Shown piece by piece: positions 10,532 to 21,900 of a stretch of DNA of 64,000 bases (positions are counted from its first letter, which is position 1; each line of letters begins with the position of its first letter). The stretch lies in the NCBI GenBank assembly GCA_951799425.1, contig OX637398.1:18362270-18426269 (forward strand), written 5' to 3'. Below the pieces are notes generated by a model that was not told the DNA's origin, did no database searches, and saw nothing but the letters and a program-made list of their open reading frames with translations. This DNA is from Ilex aquifolium (Eukaryota > Streptophyta > Magnoliopsida > Aquifoliales > Aquifoliaceae). The translations under genes were made by a program, and so were the position numbers.

Positions 10532-12348
10532 TAGTTATTTTTTGTGAAAGTGATGACCTCAACCCCTCACTGGGAGCCACTAATCTTGAGTTCAAGGATT
10601 GCTTACTCTTCCCTTTGGTTTTCCTCTGTTTCTTTCTAGTTGATGTAGAAAGCAGCTTTTCCACCTCATCAATGACCTTGATTTTTTCCATCATGGAACC
10701 AGGTTCAGGCAACTCAAAATCACTAGTGCCCTCTTTTGCCTCATCCACCTCTGTAGCAGGTACTAATTTCAGAGCCTGGAACTTGTTGGAAGATTCTAAA
10801 GCCCTCTTCACCGAGCACTCTATTTCAGATGGCAAGTTTACCTTCAGTCTAAAAAGTTGCTCTTCTATCACTTCTCCTTCCCTTTGTTCTTCACTATTTG
10901 CCACTGTTCACTTTGTCCATCTAAAATAAGTTGAGGATTTTGTGTCGAACTCTGTACCCCTTTGTATCCAGCATCCTCATTTCTGACTAATTCACCTTGA
11001 GCATTGTCCCTTACCCCAACCTGGCCAGACACTTTAGAATTAGCAGAAACGTTTCCCTTCACGATACTTTGTTGCTTCTCTATGGGAGTAGCTGTTGTAT
11101 GGCAGCTATGTCCAAATACTTTGCACTGATCACATCGAATTGATTTCCATTGGTAAACTACCTTTATTTCAATTTTCTCATTATCCTTTTCGCTGTCACC
11201 CTCCATCATTAAATCAAAGGCATCCAGTAAAGGTTCACTTGCATCAACCTCAACACAAATCCTTACAAATGTAGCTTTACTACCCTCCACCATCAACTTA
11301 TCCATATACAAAGGTTTTCCGACTGCACTAGCTATGTAACTAAACCCAGTGGCAGTCCAATATTCAGTGGGTATATTATAAAAGTTTACCCAAATTGGGA
11401 CCTTCCTCACAGCCTCCTTTGTAAGCTTAAGTCTTGCCTGCCATTTTCTTAATATAATAGGCTGGCCACCAATATGCCAATGACCCCCTTCCAATACCTC
11501 GTTTCTGTTACCTGTACTTGAGAATTTAAAGAAGAAGAATCCATTCTCATTGGCAATAACATCGAATAGCCCCTTGTTTCCCCACATCCTCACAGCTGAT
11601 GCTTTCACAACTTGGAAAGGCAATTTCTTGCCAATAAAGTACCCCACCATACAAGCTTCCCATTTGGAATATCCCTCCTGGGCTACCTCTTTGGGTGGTT
11701 TAACCATAACTCTGCCCATTTATTTACTAAGGGCCATATATGCATTTCTACTAGGGATCTCGGATCATTTCGAACCATATTGACCCATGATATATTCTTA
11801 CTCAAACCATTTGACTCACCCCCTGCACCAAGCATGGGATTGCCCATATGATCAGAAGAGGTTGAAGGTTGCATACATGCTCCTTGTGAGTTCGTCATTG
11901 GCACATCCCTTGTAGCTGATTTCTCTCTCTATTTGGGCCTAGCTTGTCCATTGCCTCCATTTCCAGTGGCACCAGAAATTCCTCTGCCATCATTACCGCT
12001 ACTAAGCCTATTTTGAGGCTTATTTCGACCTGGGTATTCCATATTGGCTTCAAATAAATGCTTGAGAAGATCATTCTCAATAATCATTTTCTGCAGCCTA
12101 CTATGCTCTGTCAGCAACTCGGTAGCTTCTTCTCTAACGAACATGGACTGAGCAGTGAGGTCCTTCTCAATTCGTGCTTGTGTTTGAGTAGAGATTTCCT
12201 CTACTATCTTGACTGGATTTGTACCCTCTGCCAAAGGATTCACCCCAAGGCTAACTCTAGGGCTGCCATCAATGCTATTCTCCAGTGTTTCACCGACCTT
12301 TGACCCAAAATTGATTGGGAAAGGCCTTAAATTTATGTCGGTTTCCAT
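10524..12348 (-). pseudogene. LINE ORF1: RNA-binding protein with DUF4283 and zinc knuckle
   Basis: The frame starts at ATG 12348 (METDINLRPFPINFG), stops at 11929 and continues to a frame change near 11690. It then encodes a DUF4283-like domain (WGNKGLFDVIANENGFFFFK, GGHWHIGGQPIILRKW, KVPIWVNFYNIPTEYW) and a CCHC-type knuckle (IRCDQCKVFGHSC). A second frame change near 10890 leads to the C-terminal tail (10904-10524). The last bases, ATGACTAG, hold both the ORF1 stop (TAG) and the ORF2 start (ATG), an 8-base overlap. In plant L1 elements this protein binds the element RNA. It is broken by the stop and the two frame changes. Confidence 0.8.
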
Positions 12349-12640
12349 AGATAATAGGGTGGGGACGCAGTAAATGCCAAGAAATCAGGTCAGAGATGCT
12401 TAGTGTATTAATGTCAGTGATTGAAAAGAGGTGCAATCGGGAAAGTGATTTGGGTATTTGGGGTTAGGGCAAATAGGAAAAAGTGGCTTTGGGGGAAAAG
12501 AGAGGCAGAGAAAAGTGGCTCTGGTTGTGAGAAAGAGTAGTTGATATGTGTGCAGTGATGAAGAGGACGATCGGAGTAGAAGAGGGGGGTGGGACGGCTA
12601 GGAGCGGCTACGGCATCAAGGGGGTTTTTCCAGCTTCATC

Positions 12641-14070
12641 TTTCTTCATTTTTAGTTAGAAGTTTGCAAATGTGTATTATATAATCGATGTCTCCTATTT
12701 TGATTTGTGAGCTGATTTGAGAAATTCTAGTGTCACCCCTTTCAAATTAACATAACAAAGAACCTCTATACATGATATTAAACCCCTTTCAAATTAGCAT
12801 TCAAACTCATCTTGCTGTTTTGATTTGTGAGCTTATTTATGGATTTGAGAAGCATGCAAACGGGGTGATGGTAGAAGTGTCGATGGCAAAAGTCAAAGTA
12901 GTTGGGCTACTTGTTGCATTAGAATGGTGGCTTAATTGTCGATCCTTGTTCGACTATGTTGCTTCTCTATTGTTTATGAGTGGTTGAATGTCTCATGCTT
13001 TGCCAACTTCTGACAATTTGTTGTTGGGTGCAGATTGTTGTTTGCGCGGATATTAAGTAGCGTTAGTGCCAACTGCAATCTATTTTTCTGCATGTGATGT
13101 GATAGGGGCATCCTCTCTAAGGCTTTTTTTTTTTTTTACTTTCCCTTAGCCATTTGCTCTTGATCACATACAGGAATGTTTGAAAAGTTCAAGGGTGTTT
13201 TGATCAAATAGGTTAGGACAAAAGCAAGAGGTTAATATAGTGGATGGTTGTCATTTAAGCGCCGAGTGCGAGCCGCTTAGGCAAGTAAACTCCTAGTTAC
13301 ACACATTAGAAGTGTGCTTTGTCGGTTAAAAGTCAAAAAAAAAAAAAAAAAATTTAATTCTTTTAATATTTCTAAAATTATGGCAATATGAATTTAAATA
13401 CTAGGAGGTCACAATTCAATTGTCTTATTACGATTGATATCGTATCATATTTGAATTGAGTTATGTCTAGAGTTGCGTCAAATACGAGTGCTATCGTTCT
13501 GAATGTCATATTTGGATTGAAGTTTCTTTCATAAGTTACTCACAAACCAAAATTTTATTTGATCTACTTTTTAGCAAAATTAAATAAAAAAAACTTTAAT
13601 TCTACCATATTTCATGCAACAATAAATCAATAAATGGAAGAAAAATGAATAGTATAAATTATTTTTTGATATAATACCTATTAAGTAAAAATGTATTTAT
13701 CCAAATCCAATCTGAGAACCAAAAATCTCCAATCAAATGCTAAAATTCTAGCACTACGATGGTCTTGAGTTTATCATCAAGTGGATCTTAAGATGCTACA
13801 TTCACGACCTCAACCTAACTGCATTTAGCTAGGGACCTTTTAAAAAGAATACGTTATCAAGTGGCACAATTTTTTAAGTGTACTTGAAAAACTTCTTTAT
13901 GGACCAAGATTTCTTGTTGCTACAATTCTCTGCCTAACAAAGCCACTTTAACTGTCAATTTAGTTTAATTACAATGTCACCTAAAAGTTATGTGTACCAC
14001 CAGAAATTCAGAAATCTTGTTTTACCATTTTCCATTCTGGATCAATACCCATGGCAACATTGATAAATTC
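12641..14070. other. AT-rich intergenic DNA or ASN intron
   Basis: No gene was recognised. An 18-base A run near 13336 ends a stretch without SINE promoter boxes. The open frame 12772-12987 has no recognisable domain. Confidence 0.4.
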
Positions 14071-14747
14071 TTGGGAAAATTTCAATCACATTTTTTTTAG
14101 TTTATCATTTTTTTAGGATATCTACTCTATTTTTTGAATATTCACTGACACCCCTTATAAGATTAAAAGTGTTTACTAGAATGCAATTTTACTAAATTGT
14201 CCATGATATATTTTAGAAAAAACTTCATCCACACTCCCTCTAGATACACATATCTTCAATGAGACCCCTCTATTTTTTAAATTTTTTTACGTATTAAAAT
14301 TCGAGATGATTAAAACTCGATTCGACTTAATTAAAATTTATTTTTTGCGTATTAAAATTCGAGTCGATTAAAAATTATATTTTTTACATATTAAAATTTG
14401 AGTTGATTAAAATTCTATTTGATCCGATTAAAATTTATTTTTAATCGGCTCGAATCAAATTTTAATTAACTAGCATTGAATTTTAATCGGTCCGAATTTT
14501 GATACATAAAAAAATATAAATTTTTTAATCGACTCAAATTTTAATACGTATAAAATAAATTTGAATCTAATTTTAATTTTGGTATTTTGAATGATTTTTT
14601 TTTATTAGAAATGATGGTTTAACAGTAGGCGATGTCAGTAATGTTTAAATATAAATTAGAAGGGATGTCAGTGATGTTTTAAATAATAGAAAATATGCCT
14701 TTGAAGATACAGTAAAGTAAAAGAGGCGTGGCTAAAAATTTTCCTAA
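14071..14747. repeat. MITE-like element with internal inverted repeats
   Basis: The ends are TTGGGAAAATTT and the complement of TAGGAAAATTTTTAGCC, an imperfect terminal inverted repeat. AATTC is present on both sides as a possible target duplication. The middle (about 14285-14560) holds several copies, in both orientations, of a unit close to CGTATTAAAATTCGAGTCG, able to form a long AT-rich hairpin. No coding capacity. The superfamily is not clear. Confidence 0.5.
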
Positions 14748-15526
14748 ATTCTTTATCTAAAAAGGGTACACGAGCCTCAAGACCCCATGCTGCAGTTGAT
14801 TTGTTGGCCCTCATAAAGATGAAGGGCTTTAATCTGATTCAACACCAAAGCAGCAGCAGCAGCAATTAAAAATGGAGCAGTAATGTTAGATTGACCAAAT
14901 TTTGAGATCAAATAACCATTTTAAATGACATGGCAGTTGACTTGGGTTTCTTTATTTGGTGTCATGTCATTTGGACCCCAATAAAGACTCCAATCTTTAC
15001 TAAGTACACTACTGTTGCTTTTGATTTGCACGAAAGGAGAAAGACTCTGATGACCGACAATGTAATACCTTTCGACATGTTTACTTGTTATGGAAGTACA
15101 AGTAACCACCAGAAATTTCATCCGAACCTTCCCCGGAAAGAACCATTTTCACTCCGAAAGATCTGATTTTTCAAGACATAAGAAACATTGGTGTACTGGC
15201 TCTCACACTAGTCACGTCATATGTTTCAATGTGATAGATGACCTCCTCAAGTGCATATCTATTCCCTCCTGCCATAGCAAAGCAAACAAACTGTTAATTG
15301 GAAGGTGGAGTGATGCACACAATAGGCACTTTCTCATACTTTTGACATATTACATGAACAGTAAAGTGAAGCTCATGGGACTGTTTAGTAAAAGGGTATC
15401 GAGGGTTTGGCAAGATAGTTTTGAAAAAAATAGTTCAAAGGACCCTCAAATCCATTGTTCGGATTGAAAATTCAATCCTGAGTTCTCAAATCAAGCCCGT
15501 AGCTGGCCCTCATATTAAACTCATAA
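14748..15526. other. intergenic, no gene recognised
   Basis: There is a (CAG)5-like run near 14850. The + strand frame 15090-15467 (125 codons) and a - strand frame at 14921-15121 have no recognised motif or plant-like start context. I see nothing else. Confidence 0.4.
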
Positions 15527-16298
15527 CCATGGGTTTCTTAAACCTAGGGGAGGTGGATTTGGGAAGATGGATTTGTTAGGATTTGAATCGCTTTAAACCC
15601 ACAGACAAACACACACAATCGAAGAACAAACCAAGAACATAAAGCAATAAGAAACAAGAAAGAACAAGACACACAGATTTTACGTGGTTCGGTAATTTGC
15701 CTACATCCACGAAACTGCAGGGATTTTACTATTGAGAGAGAGGATTACAATGACGGCTGTACAATGCACTTCCAAACCCTAATCACCAAGGAGCAGTATT
15801 TATATATCCTGCGCACAGGTCCAAGCCCAATAGAAAAATTTTCCCAGGGGCGTTGCCCCCAGACCCCCACGACCAATCATTCGCTCCATGGACTAAACCT
15901 CATTAAATTTCTCATTAAAGATCCACGCAAAAACATTATTTCGGGTCGGGTCATCATCCGGGTCAACACACAAAACTAGACTCCACAAAGAAAACCCAAC
16001 AGGATTAAGGGGTCAAAGATGCAAAAGACAATTGTACCTCTTAACATTGGTATGAATTGGATTGATCAAGAGTAAAATAGTCATTTATAAGACAAATAAT
16101 TGTTAATAATTATGATATATTCGTGGGTTCTACATGTATATGTATTGCATACCAAACATGAGTATTGACCGAATTTAATGTTGAATCTCATCTTTGTAAA
16201 GAGGAATTTGAGTTTGGAAAGGTTTTAGGAAACCAATTCAAACCCTCCCCTAAAATCCATCCAAACCCTCCCCAAAATTCATCCAAACAAGCCCATGG
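15527..16298. repeat. MITE-like element split by a solo LTR
   Basis: The outer ends are CCATGGGTTTCTT and the complement of a right end reading CCATGGGCTTGTT, each followed inward by GGGGAGG and GGATTT blocks, so they form a terminal inverted repeat. Without the inserted LTR the unit is about 340 bp. No protein is encoded. Confidence 0.5.
15574..16001 (-). mobile_element. solo LTR with perfect 5-bp target duplication
   Basis: The 428-bp unit runs TGTTAGGATTTG to AAACCCAACA and is flanked on both sides by GGATT (15569-15573 and 16002-16006). On the - strand it begins TGTTGGGTTTTC and holds a TATATAAATA promoter near 15795-15805, so it is transcribed on -. The block TTTTACGTGGTTCGGTAA near 15680 is of a kind often seen in Ty1/copia LTRs. 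No internal region remains, the usual result of LTR-LTR recombination. Copia membership is inferred. Confidence 0.8.
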
Positions 16299-17156
16299 TG
16301 ACGAGTGAGTGACGAGGTAATTTGCTACTTCTCTGGAAGGACAAAACGTCTATTCCATTGTATTTTGGGCAACATTCAAAGCGAGATATTCATTTTTCTA
16401 ACTATGTAAAGAAAATATTGGTCCATCTTACAACTATCCCAAGTGGATGAATTTTAGGAACCCACTAAATGGCCATATATGCATTTAATTTGGCAACTAC
16501 AGAATTAGTGCATATCAAACCATCAACTTGTTTGTCAAAAAGGCTATAAGAATAAAGCCTACTCCCATGTGACATCGAAACAAGTCACATTGCACTCATC
16601 CTTCTGCCCCAAATCAAGTGGAACGAGGGCTACCCCTGTCCACCCACCCTGGCTCAAACTTTTGCATACAGCATTTCCGAGAGCCTAGGTTGACAGAAGA
16701 ACACATAAATGAGTACCTACCTACCATCACTTGGAGTGTTTGGAATCTTAATCTCCCCTATAATGGTTAGCTGGCCATGTAACTGCCTAATACAACATTC
16801 CAAATAGCACCATAGTTTGAAAAGTCAAACCCTTTTCTTTCATTTAACTTTTGAACCTAATGTGAAGTTCAAATTACCATTACAAAGCGTCTATTCCATG
16901 CTCACGAAGGACAAAACACGATCATATAGTAAATCCGCATTTGTAAATTTCACTTCATGCAAACTAAGAAATCCAAAGCACCTAATGCACCGGCAACCAT
17001 AAGATTAAACATTGAACGACCAAAGGATAACATGAACAAATTTCTTATGAAAAATTAAAGCAAGATACCTATGTGTTTATAGTCTCGAATACATTTACAA
17101 AAACTTCTTTCAGATACAGATATTGGAACGAATTGAGCTAAAAATGTAGAAATTAC
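16299..17156 (-). other. probable start of asparagine synthetase intron 1
   Basis: This follows the splice donor of the exon at 17157-17235. I searched both strands by eye for the expected second exon (RLRHRGPDWSG) here and back to 12.6 kb and did not find it. The frame at 16817-17002 has no recognised similarity. Confidence 0.4.
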
Positions 17157-17235
17157 CTTTTGAGAGCTCGATGATTCTGGATCTTTTGGCCTGAGAATTG
17201 TCCACGCAGCCAAAGACTGCCAGTATTCCACACAT
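17157..17235 (-). CDS. ASN: asparagine synthetase, first coding exon only
   Basis: The exon reads MCGILAVFGCVDNSQAKR followed by SRIIELSK, which matches the N-terminus of plant glutamine-hydrolysing asparagine synthetase. This enzyme makes asparagine from aspartate, glutamine and ATP in the cytosol. The Met is removed so that Cys2 becomes the nucleophile of the class II glutamine amidotransferase domain; Cys2 and Gly3 are present. The exon has 26 full codons plus one base and ends at a good donor (AAAAG, then GTAATTTC). The usual next residues, RLRHRGPDWSG, are not found in the following 4.5 kb, beyond which the DNA is transposons to the window edge. Either intron 1 is very long and carries the LINE and gypsy nest, or this is an orphan exon. 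The chosen start is the internal Met: an upstream in-frame ATG at 17292 would add 19 residues ahead of the catalytic Cys. Confidence 0.75.
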
Positions 17236-17448
17236 GGCGTCTCTCTCTCTATCTTTAACTTCTCCGTTTATATACATGGTATCACCAACCAACCAACCAA
17301 TAACATACTGATATTATGTGATAATGTTGACATAATATTGTGATTGTATTGAATATTTACTCCTGTCTGTGACCTCTGAAGGGAGGCTCTGAGACCAAAC
17401 AGCTAAGAACGGAACAAAAATGGAGGCTGCTAGATCGCATGGTGTGTT
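17236..17448 (-). other. leader of asparagine synthetase
   Basis: With the TATA box at 17449-17456, transcription would start near 17420 and leave a leader of about 185 bases. It contains upstream ATGs, including an in-frame one at 17292, and a CT/GA-rich stretch just before the start. The upstream ATGs may lower translation; this is inference. Confidence 0.4.
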
Positions 17449-17456
17449 TTTATATA
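17449..17456 (-). promoter_or_regulatory. TATA box of asparagine synthetase
   Basis: The - strand reads GCGTTATATAAAAACAC, a strong plant TATA box 214 bases upstream of the ATG at 17235. Confidence 0.5.
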
Positions 17457-17974
17457 ACGCCTTAGTTTGATCAGGGCCGTCGATCCTCAACGGTTTTATT
17501 TAATTTTTATTTAATTTTAGGCTTTTAAGCCTTCTTAAAAGTTAGAGCACTGTTAGTGTCTTAACGATTCTTTCTAGTGGGGCCTAGTGTCTGGGAAATA
17601 GGATATCCGCGGCTGTACTAGTGCTTGGACAAAAAATTATAGTGATACCCCTATGATTTCCAATAATTACAAAACATATCTAGTTTTTTTTTTGGTTCAA
17701 CCGTCATAGTATCCGGACAAGCTTACACACACTTCAATTAATTTTTTCTTTGGTATGGTCAAAAATAAGTTATCTATACTAGGACTAGGATGAATAAATC
17801 TCTCATAGTCTAGACCAAAAGACTACTAAAATTCAAAAAACGTCTAAATTTATAGTTCATTTGAATCTAATTTTTAGAAATATATTGCATTTGTATCTAT
17901 TTTTGTTGGCATTTTTTTCGATTAGTTTATCATTTTCCATAAATTTTTATAGTCCAAAATGTGTCCCCAACAGT
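17457..17974. other. divergent intergenic region ASN/UBP, left part
   Basis: It holds the upstream region of asparagine synthetase. Sequence is AT-rich with no recognised gene or clear TE boundary. Confidence 0.35.
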
Positions 17975-18652
17975 TTATCAGAACCAGACCGGATCAGCCG
18001 GTCGGACCGGTTGGACCGTAAACGGGAGCCTAGACCGGTCCGGTTCTTAAGTTAGACCGCATTAGAAAGTAAATCGTCTATTATCCGTTAAACCGGCCGA
18101 TTTTGTCCAAAACTCGTGAACTAGCCCTTTGATTAAATCGGACGATTTGAAATTTAAATGATATTTAAAAAAAAAAAATTATTCTGGCAGGTGGATGGCA
18201 GGTTCTTCTCTCTCAGTGTACGCCTCATTTACTCACAAGTGGTAGGCGGCGTCTCCTTCCCGAGGCTTAGTTGTATGTGCAACTTTGACTTTAATACATA
18301 CACAGTGTGTCTTTTTAATTGCACAATTTTATCTCTCCCTCTCTTTTAATTTCATTTTATCTTTTAATTTCATTTTATCAAAATTTTTGTGATAAATTAA
18401 TTTTTGGGTTCACTATTAATTTTTCACTTACCTGTATTTATTTTTTTATTTCAAAGTCCTAAATTTTAGATTAATTATTATCTTTATAATATTTTAGCTA
18501 AATTATTATGTTTTATAATTATTATATATATATATATATATATTTTTTATTTTTTTATTATATGATCGGTCCGACCAGTTGACCCACCGGTCGAAGGAGT
18601 GAACTATTGACTCAGTTCTTAGCTGATTCGATGATTGGTCTGGTTCTGATAA
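17975..18652. repeat. MITE-like TIR element upstream of UBP
   Basis: The left end TTATCAGAACCAGACCGG matches the complement of the right end, GGTCTGGTTCTGATAA, giving a near-perfect terminal inverted repeat of about 16 bases. Next to both ends are CCGGTCGGACCGG-like, GC-rich inverted blocks; the centre is AT-rich with a (TA)10 run at 18524-18543. The unit is 678 bp and ends about 300 bp upstream of the UBP start codon. No target duplication was seen. Confidence 0.55.
18524..18543. repeat. (TA)n microsatellite
   Basis: About ten TA dinucleotides in a row within the MITE-like unit upstream of UBP. Confidence 0.7.
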
Positions 18653-18948
18653 CATCGGTTCCCAGACTAGAATTTACAGCTTGGCACCCATGATGATGTG
18701 GAGCTCACCCTGTAAATCGTGGTGGCATTAATAATACCTTTCTTTGTCTATCTCTCTCTATTTCTCTCTTTGATTTCTTCTTCCCCATCGACAAAAGCCC
18801 TTAATTCTCCGATCATCTACAAGTACTTCCAAGGAACCCTAGCAATTTACAAACACACACAGAGAGATACAAATACATGCGTATATAGACGTATACATAG
18901 AGAGAGAAAATTGTTGAGTGAGAAAGAGTGTGGTTCGGATGTACTGAA
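18653..18948 (+). promoter_or_regulatory. proximal promoter and leader of UBP
   Basis: A CT-rich stretch near 18745-18785 and a GA-rich stretch near 18895-18930 precede the start codon, typical of plant leaders. The transcription start is not clear, and only a weak TATA-like ATTAATAATA near 18727 is present. Confidence 0.4.
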
Positions 18949-21900
18949 ATGGGTGCTGCCGGCTCGAGACTCGAGAAAGCTCTGGGAGACCAGTTCCCCG
19001 AAGGCGAGCGTTACTTCGGACTCGAGAATTTCGGCAACACTTGCTATTGTAACAGCGTCTTGCAGGTACGAATTGGATTTGAGAATTATTTTAACTCGAA
19101 ACTCATTTTCGTGTTTTAATTGGTCTAAGATTTATGAATTTATTGTTTATTAGTCGTTTCAGTCTTAGTTGAGACTTAAGACTTCTTGCTTTTTTGGATC
19201 TTTTGTTTTTTATGTGGTGGTGCTTGATTGATGATGACATGCAATTGTGTTTGGTTGTAATTCGGTACTTATGAAATGATGTAGAGAAATTGCTCATTTG
19301 GGGGTAGAAATCGTTTGATATATGCATGCTTTTTTCTTCTGTACTTGTTTGACAGCATGAAATTCAATGGATAAAGATTGGAATTGCATAAACAATGTAA
19401 TTGGATTGGAATTAGACAAAGGTAGCTAAAGTTTGAATGCATCTTTCTTTAATTTCAGTTCCAGGGCCCTAATTCTTTGTTCCCAAACAAAGCATTGGTG
19501 TTGTGCGGTGGCCACTAAGGTGATGTGGTATTCTTAGACGTCCTAAGGGAGTAAAATATCTTGACTGCTGTTTCTCACATTGTATCCAGAGAATATAAGA
19601 ACAGAAATTGGAATAGCATCAGCGAATATTGACTGTTGTTGGTGCCTCAAACGGTGATCAATGCCGTTTTTGGCGAAAATCCAACCTACAACATAATTGG
19701 AAACTTTAAATTTTGCACGCTTACTAAATGAATTGATTAATTGCTTGTCTTCTATTATCTTTTTGCATATAAACTTTGTGACAAGTGTATCCTTCAACTA
19801 TCTATAAATCTTTGAAGATGTCTTGTGGTATGAGTTGGGTCTCACGGGAGTAACGAGCAGTAATTACCCCGAAATGCATTTGACTGACTTAGTCCATTCT
19901 TTCTTATAGGAAGAACTACATCTTAAATAACTTCGATTCGGAGATGTATCACTAATATTCCAACTCTGCTAAATCGTCATTGAGCAAATGATATCTATAT
20001 TCCTATTTTTGGATTGGATGTATATGCTCTTCTCCCATAATTAGAGGGGGATCTAACTAGCATTCATGTATTAAACAATGACGTTTGAGAACGATTTGGG
20101 GCATCAAGATTGTGTAACAAATACTAGTTAAAAATTTAAAGTATAATGCTCCTTGTTGATCATCGTGTATTCTTTTTTGTCAGTGAAGGAAGTTTTTTGT
20201 TCAAAATAAATCTCATACTAAATTCCCTTTAGAATTTTGCACTAACTTTCGTCACGTTTTTAATGCAGGCTCTTTATTTCTGTGTTCCCTTTCGTGAGCA
20301 GCTACTAGAATATTACTCTAATATCAAAAATCTTGCTGATGCTGAAGAAAATCTATTGACGTGCCTAGCAGACCTATTTTTGCAGGTATAACTCTTCCAA
20401 ATGTAGGTTGTGCTCTGTACATATTTTATTAATTCAACAAAACTCATTGTTTTCTTTAGATATTTCCCTTTTGTTTTGCAAAGAGATAGGTTTGTTCTTC
20501 GTTAGGTGTATATTTACATGTTTGACACATAAAAGTTAATGTAGTTGAAGAGGGAACAAACTTGATTTTATTGGATAGATCTACGAATTTAGCCTTACAA
20601 AAACCTTTATTGTCAAGGAGAGAGACTACAAGGTGAAGAGTTTCATGCCTAAAAGTCACATAACAAAATAGATTGTCTAGACCTTGGGATTGTGATTGCC
20701 CCTAATTCACCCCTTCCCTCCCAATCCCCCCTTGACTCATCATTGGCGATTTCTATTATAGGTAACTTGCTAGCAATTAGTGTTGTCCGTGGGCTGGTCT
20801 GGGCCAACTCATAAACTGGTCCATTCCACGCCCACTTGAGCCACATTGAAAGCCATGGGATTGGCAAGGCCTAGTACAAGGTTCAAAGTATGAGCCAAGT
20901 TTGATAACGGTATATGTTATACCAAATCAACGAGTCTTACTCGAATTGATTTGAAATGGGGTACAACTCAGCAGAAACAGGGCAACTCAGAGTCAACTCA
21001 GTTGATTCGGACAAACTTTAAATCGATGTAGATGTCAATGTTGATAGAACAATGGGTATTGTGATTATGTGAGATAAGAGGATGGTTCAAGTGAAGGAAT
21101 TGGTGGAGGGTGAGTTTTCATTGTCAATTAGGATAATGTCTAATGAAGGAAATGATTGGTAGCTAACTGGAGTGTATGGTTCAAATTTCCCTAAGGTGAG
21201 AAGTTGATTTTGGGAGGAATTGACGGGTTTTTATGGTCTATGTAGTCCTCTTTGGTGTGTAGGTGGATATTTTTATGTTCTTAGGTATCTCTATGAAAAA
21301 TTGAATGGAAAAAGGGTAACTAAAAGTATGAGGGATTTTGATTCTTTTATTAGAGAAACTAATCTAAAGCACCCTCCGTTGGGAATTAAATCCTTTATTT
21401 GGTCTAATTTTAGAGAAAACTCAGTTTGTAATATGTTAGATAGGTTTATTTTCTCTATTGAGTGGGAGGACTGTTTTCTAGGGGTGAGATAGGTGATTCT
21501 TTCAAGAGTAAAGATCATTGTCTCTGTCCTTTTATGTTTGAGAATACGTGGCTAGAACATCATACATTTAAAGTACATTTTAAGGAATGTTGGAGGGAAA
21601 GAAATTGTCAGGGGTAAGAGGGTTATAAATTTGTGAAAAAATTGAAATATGTGAAAAAAGAATGTTAAAATATGGAATAATGAAGTGTTTGGAAGGATTA
21701 GATGAGAGTTTAAGGAAATAAAGGTGGGAGCTTAGGAATAAGTTTGAGGAGGTGGAAGAAAGTTGGAGGCAAAAAGCTAGAGTGAAATGGATCAAGAAAG
21801 GAGATAATGGTTCAAAACTTTTTCACAGTTGACTAATGGTAGTAGGAAGAATAGATTTTTTGATAAAAGGGTATTGGAAAATGGTGTGATAGTGTGGACG

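Larger units (their letters stand above)
7063..12640 (-). mobile_element. L1-type LINE, nearly full length, 3' end cut off
   Basis: On the - strand the order is leader, ORF1 (from 12348), ORF2 (from 10531), with the 3' end interrupted at 7062 by the gypsy LTR. ORF2 has endonuclease, reverse transcriptase and zinc-binding parts. Only a handful of stops and frame changes break it, so it is much younger than the LINE inside the UBP gene. The missing 3' tail and poly(A) should lie left of the gypsy element, outside the window. The 5' end near 12640 is judged from loss of GC-rich sequence and is approximate. It may lie inside intron 1 of the asparagine synthetase gene whose first exon is at 17157-17235. 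Confidence 0.85.

Noticed and set aside
15090-15467. 125-codon + strand frame as a gene
   Set aside because: No recognisable domain or promoter, and it overlaps other short frames in an AT-rich spacer.
12641-17156. Second exon of asparagine synthetase on the - strand
   Set aside because: The expected RLRHRGPDWSG coding sequence was not found. The closest look-alike near 14990 (KDWSLYWGPND) does not match the family.
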